Source: CAADGY01 sp900696665
Lineage (GTDB): Bacteria; Acidobacteriota; Terriglobia; Bryobacterales; Bryobacteraceae
Reading direction: 5' to 3'
NCBI GenBank assembly: GCA_035063885.1
Contig: JAPSFM010000028.1
Span: 1-53,233, forward strand
Length of the DNA: 53,233 bases
Below are positions 17,008 through 25,525 of this stretch, in pieces. The translations under genes and the position numbers were made by a program. The notes beneath the pieces were generated by a model. The model did not search any database. It was not told the DNA's origin and saw nothing but the letters and a program-made list of their open reading frames with translations. The first letter of the stretch is position 1; every line of letters begins with the position of its first letter.

Positions 17008-20000
17008 TCAGAAACTCACCTTCAGGGCGAACTGCAGGATACGCGGATCATCAGCACCCTCAATCCGTCCGAATCGAGCGGGCACACGCTGAACGTTATA
17101 CGGCCTGCTGAAGTTCGGCCGGTTAAACACGTTAAAGAACTCCGAGCGGAACTGCACCGACAGTCTTTCCTTCACCGGGAATGATTTGATAAGCGCCAGG
17201 TCGAAGTTCGCCAGTCCTGGCCCGCGGAGTAGACTGCGGGGGGCCGTGCCGAACGTGCCGAGTTTGTTCGGTGTGAATGCGGCCGTATTGAAGTACTGGT
17301 TGATCCGGTCGCCGCGCGGCCGGCCGTTATCGAGGTAGGGGTTGCCGATGAGATCGGCGAAATCCGAGTTGATTCCGCTGAGCGAGTTGTCCACGCCCGA
17401 CAAGACCGAGAAGGGGCGGCCGCTCTGCAAGGTCAAAATACCGGACGACTCCCACCCGCCGAACATCTGCCGCATCCAGGCGGCGTGCCTTGAGAGCCGT
17501 GGCAAGGCCCAGAAATAGGAGAGCACCATCCGGTGCGGCACGTCGAAGTCCGCCAAGCCCTGTGTGGCTCGCCGGTTGCCGGGGACGGGCTGGGCCCCGA
17601 AGCCGGGCGAAACGTCCGTCGAGTACTGATCGATAGCCTTCGACCAGGTGTAGTTTGCCTCGAGCGAAAGGCTCTGCGTCATGCGCCGTTCGAGCGACAT
17701 TTGCAGAGCATGATAGCTCGATGTTGCACCGGGAAATGCGACTAGAACGCGCGTATAGTCCCGGTTGTACGGGCGTCGGGCTTGAATGTTCTGCACCGAC
17801 GAGTTCCCGGGCACATATCGTGCGTAGTTTATGTCCTCCGGATACGCCAATCGGCGGCCCAAATTACCCACGTAACTGGCGCGCGCGACTGTATTCGGCA
17901 TGACTTCACGCTCAACGGTCAGATTGAAGCTCTCCTGGTAGGAGGGAACAAAGCCTTCGCCAAAGCTCCCGAATGTCCCGAGAGGTGTAAAAATCGGCGA
18001 ATCCGCCGGCGGAGTGAACGGTGCGAAGGAGGCTGGGAACGGGTTGGCCGCTCCCGCGTAAGGGTCATCGAACTTGATGCCGTTCATGGTTACCTGTGGG
18101 CTGAATGGCGCCGAGTTAACGAAGCCGTTATAGATGGCGGTGAATTGAGGGTTCCAGAACAATCCAAAGCCGCCGCGGACCACGGTCTTACCACCGCCCG
18201 GACGCCAGGCGAAACCGAAGCGCGGCGAAATCGATCCGTAATACGTCTCAAAACCACCTTCGGGACAGCCTTGGTCACCCGCGCTGAGGTAGCCCGGGGG
18301 CGAATTTGGAAAGCGCGTTGACTGCATCCCCGGCCGGAAGCACTGGAGTCGTCCAAGGGCGTCCGAAAAGGGAAACGTCGGGTCCCAACGCACACCGAAA
18401 TTGAGAGTGAGATTCGAGGCGGCTCGGAAATCGTCCTGCAGGAACAGACCGAAACGCGTGCCCGAGAGATCCTTGTACTCACCTCCGCCCTGCCACAGTT
18501 GGTATACCTCACCAAGGAGAAAGTCCGCCGTTGCGACACCGGTGATCGACCCGTTGAAATCGAAAAATCCGAACTGGCGGTACTGGTTCCTGATTTGGTT
18601 CCGGCTGCGAATCACCTCGCCGCCAATCTTCAACTCGTGCCGCCCACGGATATTCGTGAGCGTGTCCGAAAGATGCCAGTCCGAGTCCTCGATCTGGTAC
18701 GGCCAACTGGGGGTGGCGGAGAATGCGCCGGACACGTTGATGTAGAAGCCGGCGGGCTTAGTCATGGCGATCCCTTTCATGCCCGCTTTTGCCCAATTAA
18801 TCGGGTACTCGAAGCCGCCCCAGTCATCGCTGCGGCCGCGATAGCGGTAGGCGAATGTCGCACTGTTGATCACAGTCGCAGAAGCGGTGAACAAGTGATT
18901 CAAGGACGCCTGGCGGTAAGGCTGGGTATTGTTACGGACCAAGGGGATCGTAATGTCGTTCTCGTCAACCCGGAATGGAACCTTCGAAACAGTCTGGAAG
19001 TACTTTCCGGATAAGAGATGCCGCGACAGATTGTAGTCGACGCGCGCGGTGTACTCGTTCCCGTCCCTAACCGTCGGCGAGCCGATCAGCCGCCTGCCGT
19101 CGGGGGCGTCAGGGACCGGAATGTAATTCAGGAAGGCTGTAGACACCTTACTGAAGCGCGAGACCGGGACTTGGTTGTTTGGAAACGGCTGGCCCGTCAT
19201 GGGGTCCCTGATCGTCCTGCCCACTGCCGAAAAATCGCCCGAGCGCATGGCTGCGGTCGGAAGGAACTGGGGACTGAGCCGCGGATCGCTCCGCAACGTA
19301 GTGCCCTGATAAGCGGCGAAAAAGAATAGCTTGTCCTTCACCACGGGCCCGCCGAGAGTCGCTCCGTACTGGTTGCGTTTTAGAGAGTCCCTGCTAACGG
19401 CAAAGAAATTGCGCGCATTCAAAACGGCGTTGCGCATGAACCAGAAAGCTGAGCCATGGAATTCATTCGTGCCGGATTTCGTCACCACGTTGACGACGGC
19501 GCCCGTAGCGTTTGCGTATTCTGCCGTGAAATTGCTGCGCTGTACGCTGAACTCCTGCACGGCATCAGGATTCGGGAAAGTGCCGCTCCAATTCCGGTAG
19601 GTGCTCGTGTTGTAGCCGCCATCCATGAGGTAATAGACGCCATTCTGGCGGCTGCCATTGACGGCATAGGCTACCCCTTCTCCACCGGCCGACGAATCCG
19701 CCGTCTTAATTGCCCCTGCCTGCACGCTTATCAATTGCACCATGTCGCGTCCGTTCAGCGGCAGGTTTGTAATCCTCTCCTGGTCAACCAGCCCGCGCAG
19801 CGTTCCCGTTTGTGCCTCGATAAGCGGTGCGGAACCGGTCACCGTAACGGATTCGGTAATCTGGCCCAGTTGCATACCAACATCGATGGTGGGCTTATCA
19901 TTCACTGCGAGCCGGATACCGGTACGGACATACCGTTGAAATCCCGGCGATTCGACAGCTAGCCGGTATTCTCCGACCGGTAACAGCGGAAATGAGAAAG

Positions 20001-20223
20001 CGCCATCCCCGCTGGTTGAGCGGGTCTGCGAAAGTCCGGTACCTACGTTTGTGACCGTGACGGTCGCACCGGCGACGACTGCTCCCGACACATCTCTTAC
20101 AGTTCCCACGATTGCCGCTGAAGACTGTGCCACCGCTACTTCTGGTGCCAGCAGGCACAGGCTGAACAACATGGAAAAATAAAGACACAAAACTGACCGC
20201 CAGCCGGTCTGATTTAAGCTCAC
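17008..20223 (-). CDS. TonB-dependent receptor, Oar-like, with N-terminal carboxypeptidase-regulatory-like domain
   Basis: 1071 residues, outer-membrane protein. A signal peptide (about 1-32, ending A-V-A-Q) is followed by a CarbopepD_reg/CnaB-like beta-sandwich (I-V-G-T-V-R-D-V-S-G-A-V-V-A-G-A-T-V). The TonB plug (L-P-L-N-G-R-D-M-V-Q-L-I) and a long barrel come next, ending in phenylalanine (L-K-V-S-F), the normal outer-membrane insertion signal. This is the abundant Acidobacteriota type related to Myxococcus Oar, assumed to take up oligosaccharides or other large solutes. GTG at 20223 is the start: AAAGGAGG lies eight bases upstream. No SusD-like partner is adjacent. Confidence 0.93.
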   Translation of the reverse strand: MSLNQTGWRSVLCLYFSMLFSLCLLAPEVAVAQSSAAIVGTVRDVSGAVVAGATVTVTNVGTGLSQTRSTSGDGAFSFPLLPVGEYRLAVESPGFQRYVRTGIRLAVNDKPTIDVGMQLGQITESVTVTGSAPLIEAQTGTLRGLVDQERITNLPLNGRDMVQLISVQAGAIKTADSSAGGEGVAYAVNGSRQNGVYYLMDGGYNTSTYRNWSGTFPNPDAVQEFSVQRSNFTAEYANATGAVVNVVTKSGTNEFHGSAFWFMRNAVLNARNFFAVSRDSLKRNQYGATLGGPVVKDKLFFFAAYQGTTLRSDPRLSPQFLPTAAMRSGDFSAVGRTIRDPMTGQPFPNNQVPVSRFSKVSTAFLNYIPVPDAPDGRRLIGSPTVRDGNEYTARVDYNLSRHLLSGKYFQTVSKVPFRVDENDITIPLVRNNTQPYRQASLNHLFTASATVINSATFAYRYRGRSDDWGGFEYPINWAKAGMKGIAMTKPAGFYINVSGAFSATPSWPYQIEDSDWHLSDTLTNIRGRHELKIGGEVIRSRNQIRNQYRQFGFFDFNGSITGVATADFLLGEVYQLWQGGGEYKDLSGTRFGLFLQDDFRAASNLTLNFGVRWDPTFPFSDALGRLQCFRPGMQSTRFPNSPPGYLSAGDQGCPEGGFETYYGSISPRFGFAWRPGGGKTVVRGGFGLFWNPQFTAIYNGFVNSAPFSPQVTMNGIKFDDPYAGAANPFPASFAPFTPPADSPIFTPLGTFGSFGEGFVPSYQESFNLTVEREVMPNTVARASYVGNLGRRLAYPEDINYARYVPGNSSVQNIQARRPYNRDYTRVLVAFPGATSSYHALQMSLERRMTQSLSLEANYTWSKAIDQYSTDVSPGFGAQPVPGNRRATQGLADFDVPHRMVLSYFWALPRLSRHAAWMRQMFGGWESSGILTLQSGRPFSVLSGVDNSLSGINSDFADLIGNPYLDNGRPRGDRINQYFNTAAFTPNKLGTFGTAPRSLLRGPGLANFDLALIKSFPVKERLSVQFRSEFFNVFNRPNFSRPYNVQRVPARFGRIEGADDPRILQFALKVSF

Positions 20224-20231
20224 CGCGGGAG

Positions 20232-20259
20232 CCTCCTTTGAGTGACTGGAAGTATATCA
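20232..20259 (-). promoter_or_regulatory. Extended -10 promoter and Shine-Dalgarno of the Oar-like gene
   Basis: On the minus strand TGATATACT (20259 to 20251) is an extended -10 element (TG-n-TATACT). It is followed by AAAGGAGG (20239 to 20232), close enough to give a leader of about 20 nt before the GTG at 20223. No good -35 is seen, which is normal for extended -10 promoters. Confidence 0.45.
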
Positions 20260-20489
20260 CAACGTTTTCAGCAGGGATGCAGTTCAGGACTCGGGCACGT
20301 AGTAGTTGCCGCTTCACGCGCGCCAAATGGTAAGAAGCAGGGACCTGTCGAGATCCAACGGAATCTGACAGTACCACATCCCAGATCGATTATTGCGGCC
20401 TGGATGCCGGACCTCAATGAGGCCGGCCGCGGAAGGCGCGGAGACACACCCTATTGCTTCCGGCCCGCCCTCTGCCGCGGCCTCGCTTT

Positions 20490-20506
20490 CCGCTCTCTAT
20501 GAGCGG
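20490..20506 (-). terminator. Possible weak hairpin terminator after the aminotransferase gene
   Basis: CCGCTC (20490-20495) and GAGCGG (20501-20506) form a perfect six-base stem with a five-base loop, starting just beyond the aminotransferase stop at 20513. No T-run follows on the minus strand. The rest of 20260-20489 holds no gene I can support. Confidence 0.3.
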
Positions 20507-20512
20507 TAGCAC

Positions 20513-21706
20513 TCAACACTTGCTGGTCAGGAACTGCTTAATAGACCGGATCGCCTGCCGGCTTCGATGATGGTTTTCAATCAGGGCGAATCGCACGAAC
20601 CCTTCGCCGAGCGGGCCAAAGCCGATTCCGGGCGATACCGCAACCAGGGCCTTCTCCAGCAACTGCTTTGAAAATTCCAGCGAGCCAAGGTGCTGGAATC
20701 TTTCCGGAACCGGCGCCCACACGAACATGGAACCGCGCGGAGGCGGCACGGGCCAGCCGGCGCGGCACAGCCCCTCGATCAACAGGTCACGCCTGTTCTG
20801 GTACAACGTACGAATCTGATGAGTATCCTCTTCGCACTCCCGCAAAGCGATGATGGAAGCAATCTGAATGGGCTGGAAAATCCCATAGTCCAGGTAGCTC
20901 TTGATGCGGGCCAGAGCCGCGATCATTCTCCGGTTTCCCAGACAGAACCCAACCCGCCAACCTGCCATGTTGTAGCTCTTCGAAAGCGAAAAAATCTCAA
21001 CGGCGTGCTCTTTCGCCCCTTCCACCTGAAGGATGCTAGGTGGCTGATAGCCGTCAAAACCAAGATCCGCGTAGGCGAAATCGTGAACAACCATCGTCCC
21101 GTGATGAGCGGCAAGCCGGATGATTTCGCGGTGAAAGTCGAGATCGACACACTGCGTCGTAGGGTTGTGCGGGAACGAGATCAGAATCAGTTTCGGCTTT
21201 TTCGAAAGGCTCGAGTAAAGCTGCTCCAGGCCGTTCAGGAATGCTCCCGGGTTCGGCATCGGAACCATGCAGGGCATGCCATCGGCCATCGCGACGCCAT
21301 ATTGGTGAATCGGATACGCCGGATTCGGTGACACCACCGGATCGCCCGGCCCGATCACGGCAAACAGAAGATGCGCCAGGGCGTCTTTAGCTCCGATGGT
21401 TGCAATCGCCTCGACGTCCGGGTCCAGGTCCACCCCATAATTTCTCTTGTAACGCTTTACAATCTCCTGCCGCAGCTTGGGAATACCTTTGGAAAGAGAG
21501 TAACGGTGGTTACGCGAATTCCGTACGGCTTCAATCAGCTTGTTGACGACAGCGCGCGGCGTAGGCCCATCGGGGTTGCCCATGCCGAAATCCACCACGT
21601 CTTTCTGCTCGGAGCGCAGCCGCGCTTTCATCTCGTTTACAACGGCGAACACGTAGGGGGGCAGTTTCTCAATTCTGTAAAACTCCCCAGGGTCCGAAAA
21701 GGACAT
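20513..21706 (-). CDS. PLP-dependent aminotransferase, AlaC-like (glutamate-pyruvate transaminase type)
   Basis: 397 residues, fold type I aminotransferase. The PLP lysine is in S-L-S-K243-S-Y-N-M-A-G-W-R, N181 is in P-H-N-P-T-T-Q-C, D209 is in V-V-H-D-F-A-Y-A-D-L, and a C-terminal arginine follows. The M-x-N-P-D-G-P-T-P opening and the V-V-H-D-F-A-Y-A-D-L-G-F-D-G-Y stretch closely resemble E. coli AlaC, which makes alanine from pyruvate and glutamate. LL-diaminopimelate aminotransferase is the main alternative. TACAAT lies exactly seven bases before the ATG and no Shine-Dalgarno is present, so the mRNA is probably leaderless. It diverges from the DUF350 gene across 30 bases. Confidence 0.88.
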   Translation of the reverse strand: MSFSDPGEFYRIEKLPPYVFAVVNEMKARLRSEQKDVVDFGMGNPDGPTPRAVVNKLIEAVRNSRNHRYSLSKGIPKLRQEIVKRYKRNYGVDLDPDVEAIATIGAKDALAHLLFAVIGPGDPVVSPNPAYPIHQYGVAMADGMPCMVPMPNPGAFLNGLEQLYSSLSKKPKLILISFPHNPTTQCVDLDFHREIIRLAAHHGTMVVHDFAYADLGFDGYQPPSILQVEGAKEHAVEIFSLSKSYNMAGWRVGFCLGNRRMIAALARIKSYLDYGIFQPIQIASIIALRECEEDTHQIRTLYQNRRDLLIEGLCRAGWPVPPPRGSMFVWAPVPERFQHLGSLEFSKQLLEKALVAVSPGIGFGPLGEGFVRFALIENHHRSRQAIRSIKQFLTSKC

Positions 21707-21719
21707 AGCTACTATTGTA
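21707..21719 (-). promoter_or_regulatory. Candidate -10 element for a leaderless aminotransferase mRNA
   Basis: Minus-strand TACAAT (21719 to 21714), then AGTAGCT and ATG at 21706. The start of transcription would fall on or beside the A of the start codon. There is no Shine-Dalgarno sequence. Confidence 0.45.
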
Positions 21720-21736
21720 AATGGAGACTATACAAC

Positions 21737-21949
21737 GTGAGCGTACTCAGCCCCGGAGCTCTCTTGAACGCGGCGATCTTCGCCATAGTGGGACTCGTTC
21801 TATTTGCGGTGGTCCTGTCCATGATCGAGAAATTCATGCCGAAACTGATCTGGACCGAAGTCATCGAAAAACAGAACTTGGCGGCGGCGTTGCTGGCAGG
21901 CGCCATCGCGATCGCACTGGCTCTCATTGTTTCCTCCGCCGTGCATTAA
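21737..21949 (+). CDS. DUF350 family small inner-membrane protein
   Basis: 70 residues with two membrane helices (about 9-29 and 46-67) and a short loop containing M-P-K-L-I-W-T-E-V-I-E-K-Q-N-L-A-A-A, the pattern of DUF350 (YjfL-like) proteins. Function is unknown; family members often lie near envelope-stress genes. The frame is open far upstream, but that part shadows the aminotransferase. GTG at 21737 is the start because GGAG lies ten bases before it and the family homology begins there. The last four bases overlap the end of the convergent epimerase gene. Confidence 0.8.
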   Translation: MSVLSPGALLNAAIFAIVGLVLFAVVLSMIEKFMPKLIWTEVIEKQNLAAALLAGAIAIALALIVSSAVH

Positions 21950-22845
21950 CCAAAAATCGCCTCGAAGGCGTCCTCGATGAACGGGTACTGAAACCGGAAC
22001 CCCGCGGCCACCGCCGCATGAGGCAGCACTCTCTGGCTGGAGGTCAGGACGTCAGCCATCTCCCCATACAACAGCTTCAGCGCCAGCACCGGCACCGGCA
22101 GGAACGCGGGCCGGTGCAGAGCCTTTGCCAGCGCGCGGGTGAAATCAGCATTCCGGACCGGGTTCGGCGTGGTGCCATTGACGGGTCCGGAAAGCAGCGG
22201 TTCCTCCACTGCGAACCGTATCAACTCCACAAGGTCATCGGCGTGGATCCACGACATCCACTGTTGTCCATCGCCAAGCCTGCCTCCCACGCCGAGCCGG
22301 AAAGGCGTGAGCATCTGGCGGAGCGCACCACCTTCGCGCCCCAGCACGATGCCGCTACGGATCGTCACCACCCGGACGCCTGCCGCGCTGGCCTGTTGAG
22401 CCGCCCGCTCCCACTCCACGCAGATATCCGTGAGAAAGCCGGTTCCCGGCAGGGACGCTTCTGTCAGCAGATCTTCGCCGCGCGAACCGTAATAGCCGAT
22501 GGCGGACGCCGACACGAGCGTTCGTACCTGCTTGCCGGTCGCCTCAATCCGGCTCACCAGGTTGCGCGTGCCCTCGCTGCGGCTTTTGCGAATCCGCCGT
22601 TTCGCTTCCACCGTCCATCGTTGCGCGATCGGCTCCCCGGCGAGATGCACAACAGCTACGGTCTTTTCGAAAGCTTCCACCGGAGGCGCCCCATTCATCA
22701 CATCCCAGGTGGAGAACGCAAACTGCTTTGCCCGTCCTGTTGGGGGTTTTCTCGCCAGACCGTGAACGGAGTGTCCCCGCGTGGCGAGGCGCTCCATGAG
22801 ACGGGTCCCAATAAAGCCGCTCGCGCCCGTCACGGTAATGTTCAT
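21946..22845 (-). CDS. TIGR01777 family NAD(P)-binding epimerase-like protein (YfcH/SulA type)
   Basis: 299 residues, extended short-chain dehydrogenase fold. The nucleotide loop G-A-S-G-F-I-G-T-R-L is at 8-17, then V-V-H-L-A-G-E-P-I and the S-A-S-A-I-G-Y-Y-G active-site region with its tyrosine. The C-terminal DUF1731 region ends the protein (L-Y-G-E-M-A-D-V-L-T-S-S-Q-R-V-L-P). The family is widespread and linked loosely to envelope or division phenotypes; the substrate is unknown. The start faces the radical SAM gene across 30 bases. Confidence 0.9.
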   Translation of the reverse strand: MNITVTGASGFIGTRLMERLATRGHSVHGLARKPPTGRAKQFAFSTWDVMNGAPPVEAFEKTVAVVHLAGEPIAQRWTVEAKRRIRKSRSEGTRNLVSRIEATGKQVRTLVSASAIGYYGSRGEDLLTEASLPGTGFLTDICVEWERAAQQASAAGVRVVTIRSGIVLGREGGALRQMLTPFRLGVGGRLGDGQQWMSWIHADDLVELIRFAVEEPLLSGPVNGTTPNPVRNADFTRALAKALHRPAFLPVPVLALKLLYGEMADVLTSSQRVLPHAAVAAGFRFQYPFIEDAFEAIFG

Positions 22846-22858
22846 TGGACCGTCCCGC

Positions 22859-22875
22859 TACAATAAAGCTATACC
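22859..22875 (+). promoter_or_regulatory. Candidate -10 element for the radical SAM gene
   Basis: TACAAT at 22859-22864 lies eleven bases before the ATG at 22876, in a divergent gap of only 30 bases with no Shine-Dalgarno. A 5' leader of only a few bases is expected. Any -35 would lie inside the neighbouring epimerase gene; none is convincing. Confidence 0.3.
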
Positions 22876-23964
22876 ATGCGAGCCTGGAACCGGGCGAAGT
22901 TGCTCTGGGGGTACCTGCGGCGAAAATCGGAGATCGGCGGATTGCCGGTAGAGTTCATCGTCGAGACCACCGCGAAGTGCAACCTCTACTGCCCGATGTG
23001 TCCCCGCGAGACCCACAAGCAGCCCAAGGCGGACATGGCGGACCATATTTTTGAGAGGCTGGTTCGCGAGTCGGGCAAAACCGGCGAACACATGATGCTG
23101 ATCGGTCTCGGCGAGCCTTTCATGGATCGCCGGATCTTCGATCGTATCGAGTACTGCGAACGGCACGGGATCTCCACGCTGCTCTCCACCAACGGCACCT
23201 TCCTCGACGAGAAAATGTCGGAGCGTATTCTCGAGAGCACGCTCGAGCACATCACTCTGAGTTTCGACGGAGCCACCAAAGAGTCGTACGAATACTATCG
23301 CAAGGGAGCGAAGTTCGAAAAAGTGCGCGAAAATTTCGTGCGCTTTGCCCGCATGAAGCACGAACGCAAGTCGAAAATGCAGATCGTCGTGCAGATGGTG
23401 CGCATGGAGCGCAACTGGGACGAAGTGGAAGAGTTCACCCGTTTCTGGCGTGCTGTTCCCGGCGTCGACCAGGTACGCATCAAAGCGGACGAAACGAATG
23501 TGTTAGACCCTGCTTCCGCCCACGCGGCTGAGGATTGGAAATATCCCTGCCACTATCTTTGGCGGGGTCCCCTGTATGTCAAGCAGAATGGCGACGTCTA
23601 CCCGTGCTGCCAGAGCTACATGCTGGATGGCGCCCCGGTGGGGAATATCGAAACGGAATCGCTTGACAGCATCTGGAATTCCGTCGAGATGCAGCGGATG
23701 CGGCGGCTACACGCCGAAGGGCGTGCCGGCGAGATCGATATCTGTTCGCGTTGTTGCACGACGATTCCGCACCCGGCGCTGGTGGCGGGCAGCCTGCTGC
23801 TCCACGGCCGCACCGTTCGCAGGCTGTTGCCGCTTGTCGAGCGGCTGGCGTATTTTTCAAAGATGCCGGCGCGGCTGCTACGGCCGCCGAAGCCTCCTAA
23901 TCGCCGGCAGGAACTGGTGCAGATATCCGGGCCGCCGGGGAAGGGCTCGCCAGCGGATTCCTGA
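22876..23964 (+). CDS. Radical SAM protein with SPASM-type C-terminal cluster domain
   Basis: 362 residues. The SAM-binding [4Fe-4S] motif is C35-N-L-Y-C39-P-M-C42. The C-terminal third has C-H-Y-L-W, G-D-V-Y-P-C-C-Q and I-C-S-R-C-C, the cysteine layout of a SPASM/twitch auxiliary cluster. Such enzymes modify peptides or small molecules (examples are anaerobic sulfatase-maturating enzymes and MoaA-like or heptosyl-related enzymes). I see no substrate peptide gene nearby. A role in formylglycine formation on the two Cys-type sulfatases is possible, since anaerobic sulfatase maturases are SPASM proteins, but the sequence does not settle this. Its 3' end overlaps the convergent nuoM by 68 bases. 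Confidence 0.85.
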   Translation: MRAWNRAKLLWGYLRRKSEIGGLPVEFIVETTAKCNLYCPMCPRETHKQPKADMADHIFERLVRESGKTGEHMMLIGLGEPFMDRRIFDRIEYCERHGISTLLSTNGTFLDEKMSERILESTLEHITLSFDGATKESYEYYRKGAKFEKVRENFVRFARMKHERKSKMQIVVQMVRMERNWDEVEEFTRFWRAVPGVDQVRIKADETNVLDPASAHAAEDWKYPCHYLWRGPLYVKQNGDVYPCCQSYMLDGAPVGNIETESLDSIWNSVEMQRMRRLHAEGRAGEIDICSRCCTTIPHPALVAGSLLLHGRTVRRLLPLVERLAYFSKMPARLLRPPKPPNRRQELVQISGPPGKGSPADS

Positions 23965-25462
23965 GGTTGCGTTCCGCGTAATATCCCGGCCTCACCCGTT
24001 CTACGATCTGGGCCACGGGTCTTTCCAGCACCTCGAAGAACGGCCGTGGGTACAAGCCGATCCAGAACGCCCACACCAGCAGTGGCGCGAAGACTGCGAT
24101 TTCGCGAGGCGACAAATCCTTCAGCCCTGTATTCTTCTCCGGAACCTCCCCAAGCATGGTTCGCTGATAAAGCCAGATCAGGTAAGCGGCGCCGAGCAGA
24201 ATTCCCACCACGCACCAGAACGCCCAGTTGAATGACATCTGAAAGACCCCTTGCAGGATCGTAATCTCACCGATAAATCCGTTCAGCGGCGGCATTCCCA
24301 TGGAGCTCAGCGCGGTGATGAGGAACACGATCGCAAACACCGGCATGATGCGCAACAGCCCGCCGTATTCTGAAATCTCGCGTGTGTGCCGCCGCTCGTA
24401 GACCACTCCCACGATAAGGAACAACATGCCGGTGGAGATGCCGTGGTTGATCTGCTGGAGAATCGATCCGGCAATCCCGGCCGGGTTCAGGGCGAAGATT
24501 CCAAGCGTGCAAAAGCCAAGGTGGCTGACGGAGGAATAAGCCACCAGCTTTTTCCAGTCCTTCTGCATCAAGCTCACCAGCGCCCCGTACACAATGGCGA
24601 TAATCGACAGCACCGCCATAATGTTCACGATAGTTGGATTCTTGGCCGCGTCCGGAAGCAGCGGAAGCGAGAACCGCAGGAATCCGTAAGTGCCCATTTT
24701 CAGCAGAACGCTGGCAAGAATCACCGAGCCCGCCGTCGGCGCCTCCACGTGGGCGTCGGGAAGCCATGTGTGGAACGGCCACATCGGCACCTTCACGGCG
24801 AAGCCCAGAAAGAACGCCCAGAACACCCACCACTGCACCGTCCCGGAAAGATCGGTTTGCAGAAGGTCCGCGATGTTGAATGTCAGCACCTGGAACTGCG
24901 AGTAGTGCTCGAAGTACAGCATCAGGATTCCGAGCAGCATCAGCACAGACCCGATCAGGGTATAAATGATGAACTTGATGGCTGCATAAACCCGGCGCGG
25001 CCCGCCCCAGATTCCGATGATGAAATACATCGGCACCAGAACGAGTTCCCAGAACACGAAGAACAACAGAAAATCGAGCGCCATGAAAACGCCGAGCATG
25101 CCGACCTGCAGCAGAAGAAAGTAAGCGTAGTATTCCTTAAGCCGGATCTGGATGGCATTCCAGCTCGACAGGATCGCGAGAAACCCCAGCAAGGCGGTCA
25201 GCACCACCAGCAGCAGGCTGAAGCCATCGATGCCCAGGTGGTAGGAAGCGCCCAGCGAGGGAATCCAGTCCGCCTTCTCGACGAACTGAAAATCCTTCGT
25301 ACGATCGAACCTGAAAATGAGAGGCAGGCACACCAGGAAACCGGCAAAGGAGGCGATATTCGCCCAGAGTTTCACCGCTCTGGCGTTCGACGAGGGAATG
25401 AATAGCAGAACAAGCAGGCCGACCAGAGGCGTGAAGAGCACGATCGACAGAATGTGGTCCAT
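23897..25462 (-). CDS. nuoM: NADH-quinone oxidoreductase subunit M (NuoM), solitary
   Basis: 521 residues, about 14 membrane helices, a proton-pumping antiporter-like subunit of respiratory complex I. The family hallmarks are intact: the F-W-E-L-V-L-V-P-M-Y helix with the key glutamate, and the F-A-V-K-V-P-M-W-P-F-H-T-W-L-P-D-A-H-V-E stretch with the key lysine. Length is normal. Other nuo genes are absent on both sides: a sulfatase lies 63 bases upstream and a convergent radical SAM gene downstream. It could be a displaced copy, an extra paralogue, or part of another antiporter-like complex. GGATAATATAAG about 40 bases upstream could hold its own -10. Confidence 0.92.
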   Translation of the reverse strand: MDHILSIVLFTPLVGLLVLLFIPSSNARAVKLWANIASFAGFLVCLPLIFRFDRTKDFQFVEKADWIPSLGASYHLGIDGFSLLLVVLTALLGFLAILSSWNAIQIRLKEYYAYFLLLQVGMLGVFMALDFLLFFVFWELVLVPMYFIIGIWGGPRRVYAAIKFIIYTLIGSVLMLLGILMLYFEHYSQFQVLTFNIADLLQTDLSGTVQWWVFWAFFLGFAVKVPMWPFHTWLPDAHVEAPTAGSVILASVLLKMGTYGFLRFSLPLLPDAAKNPTIVNIMAVLSIIAIVYGALVSLMQKDWKKLVAYSSVSHLGFCTLGIFALNPAGIAGSILQQINHGISTGMLFLIVGVVYERRHTREISEYGGLLRIMPVFAIVFLITALSSMGMPPLNGFIGEITILQGVFQMSFNWAFWCVVGILLGAAYLIWLYQRTMLGEVPEKNTGLKDLSPREIAVFAPLLVWAFWIGLYPRPFFEVLERPVAQIVERVRPGYYAERNLRNPLASPSPAARISAPVPAGD

Positions 25463-25525
25463 AAGAATCGGCTTTCTTGATATTGAAGTCTTATATTATC
25501 CCATTCGCGTCACGCAGTGCTCAGG

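Noticed and set aside
24386..25405. Plus-strand open frame (339 codons) opposite nuoM
   Set aside because: Rich in H, Q and E, as expected opposite membrane helices. nuoM is unmistakable.
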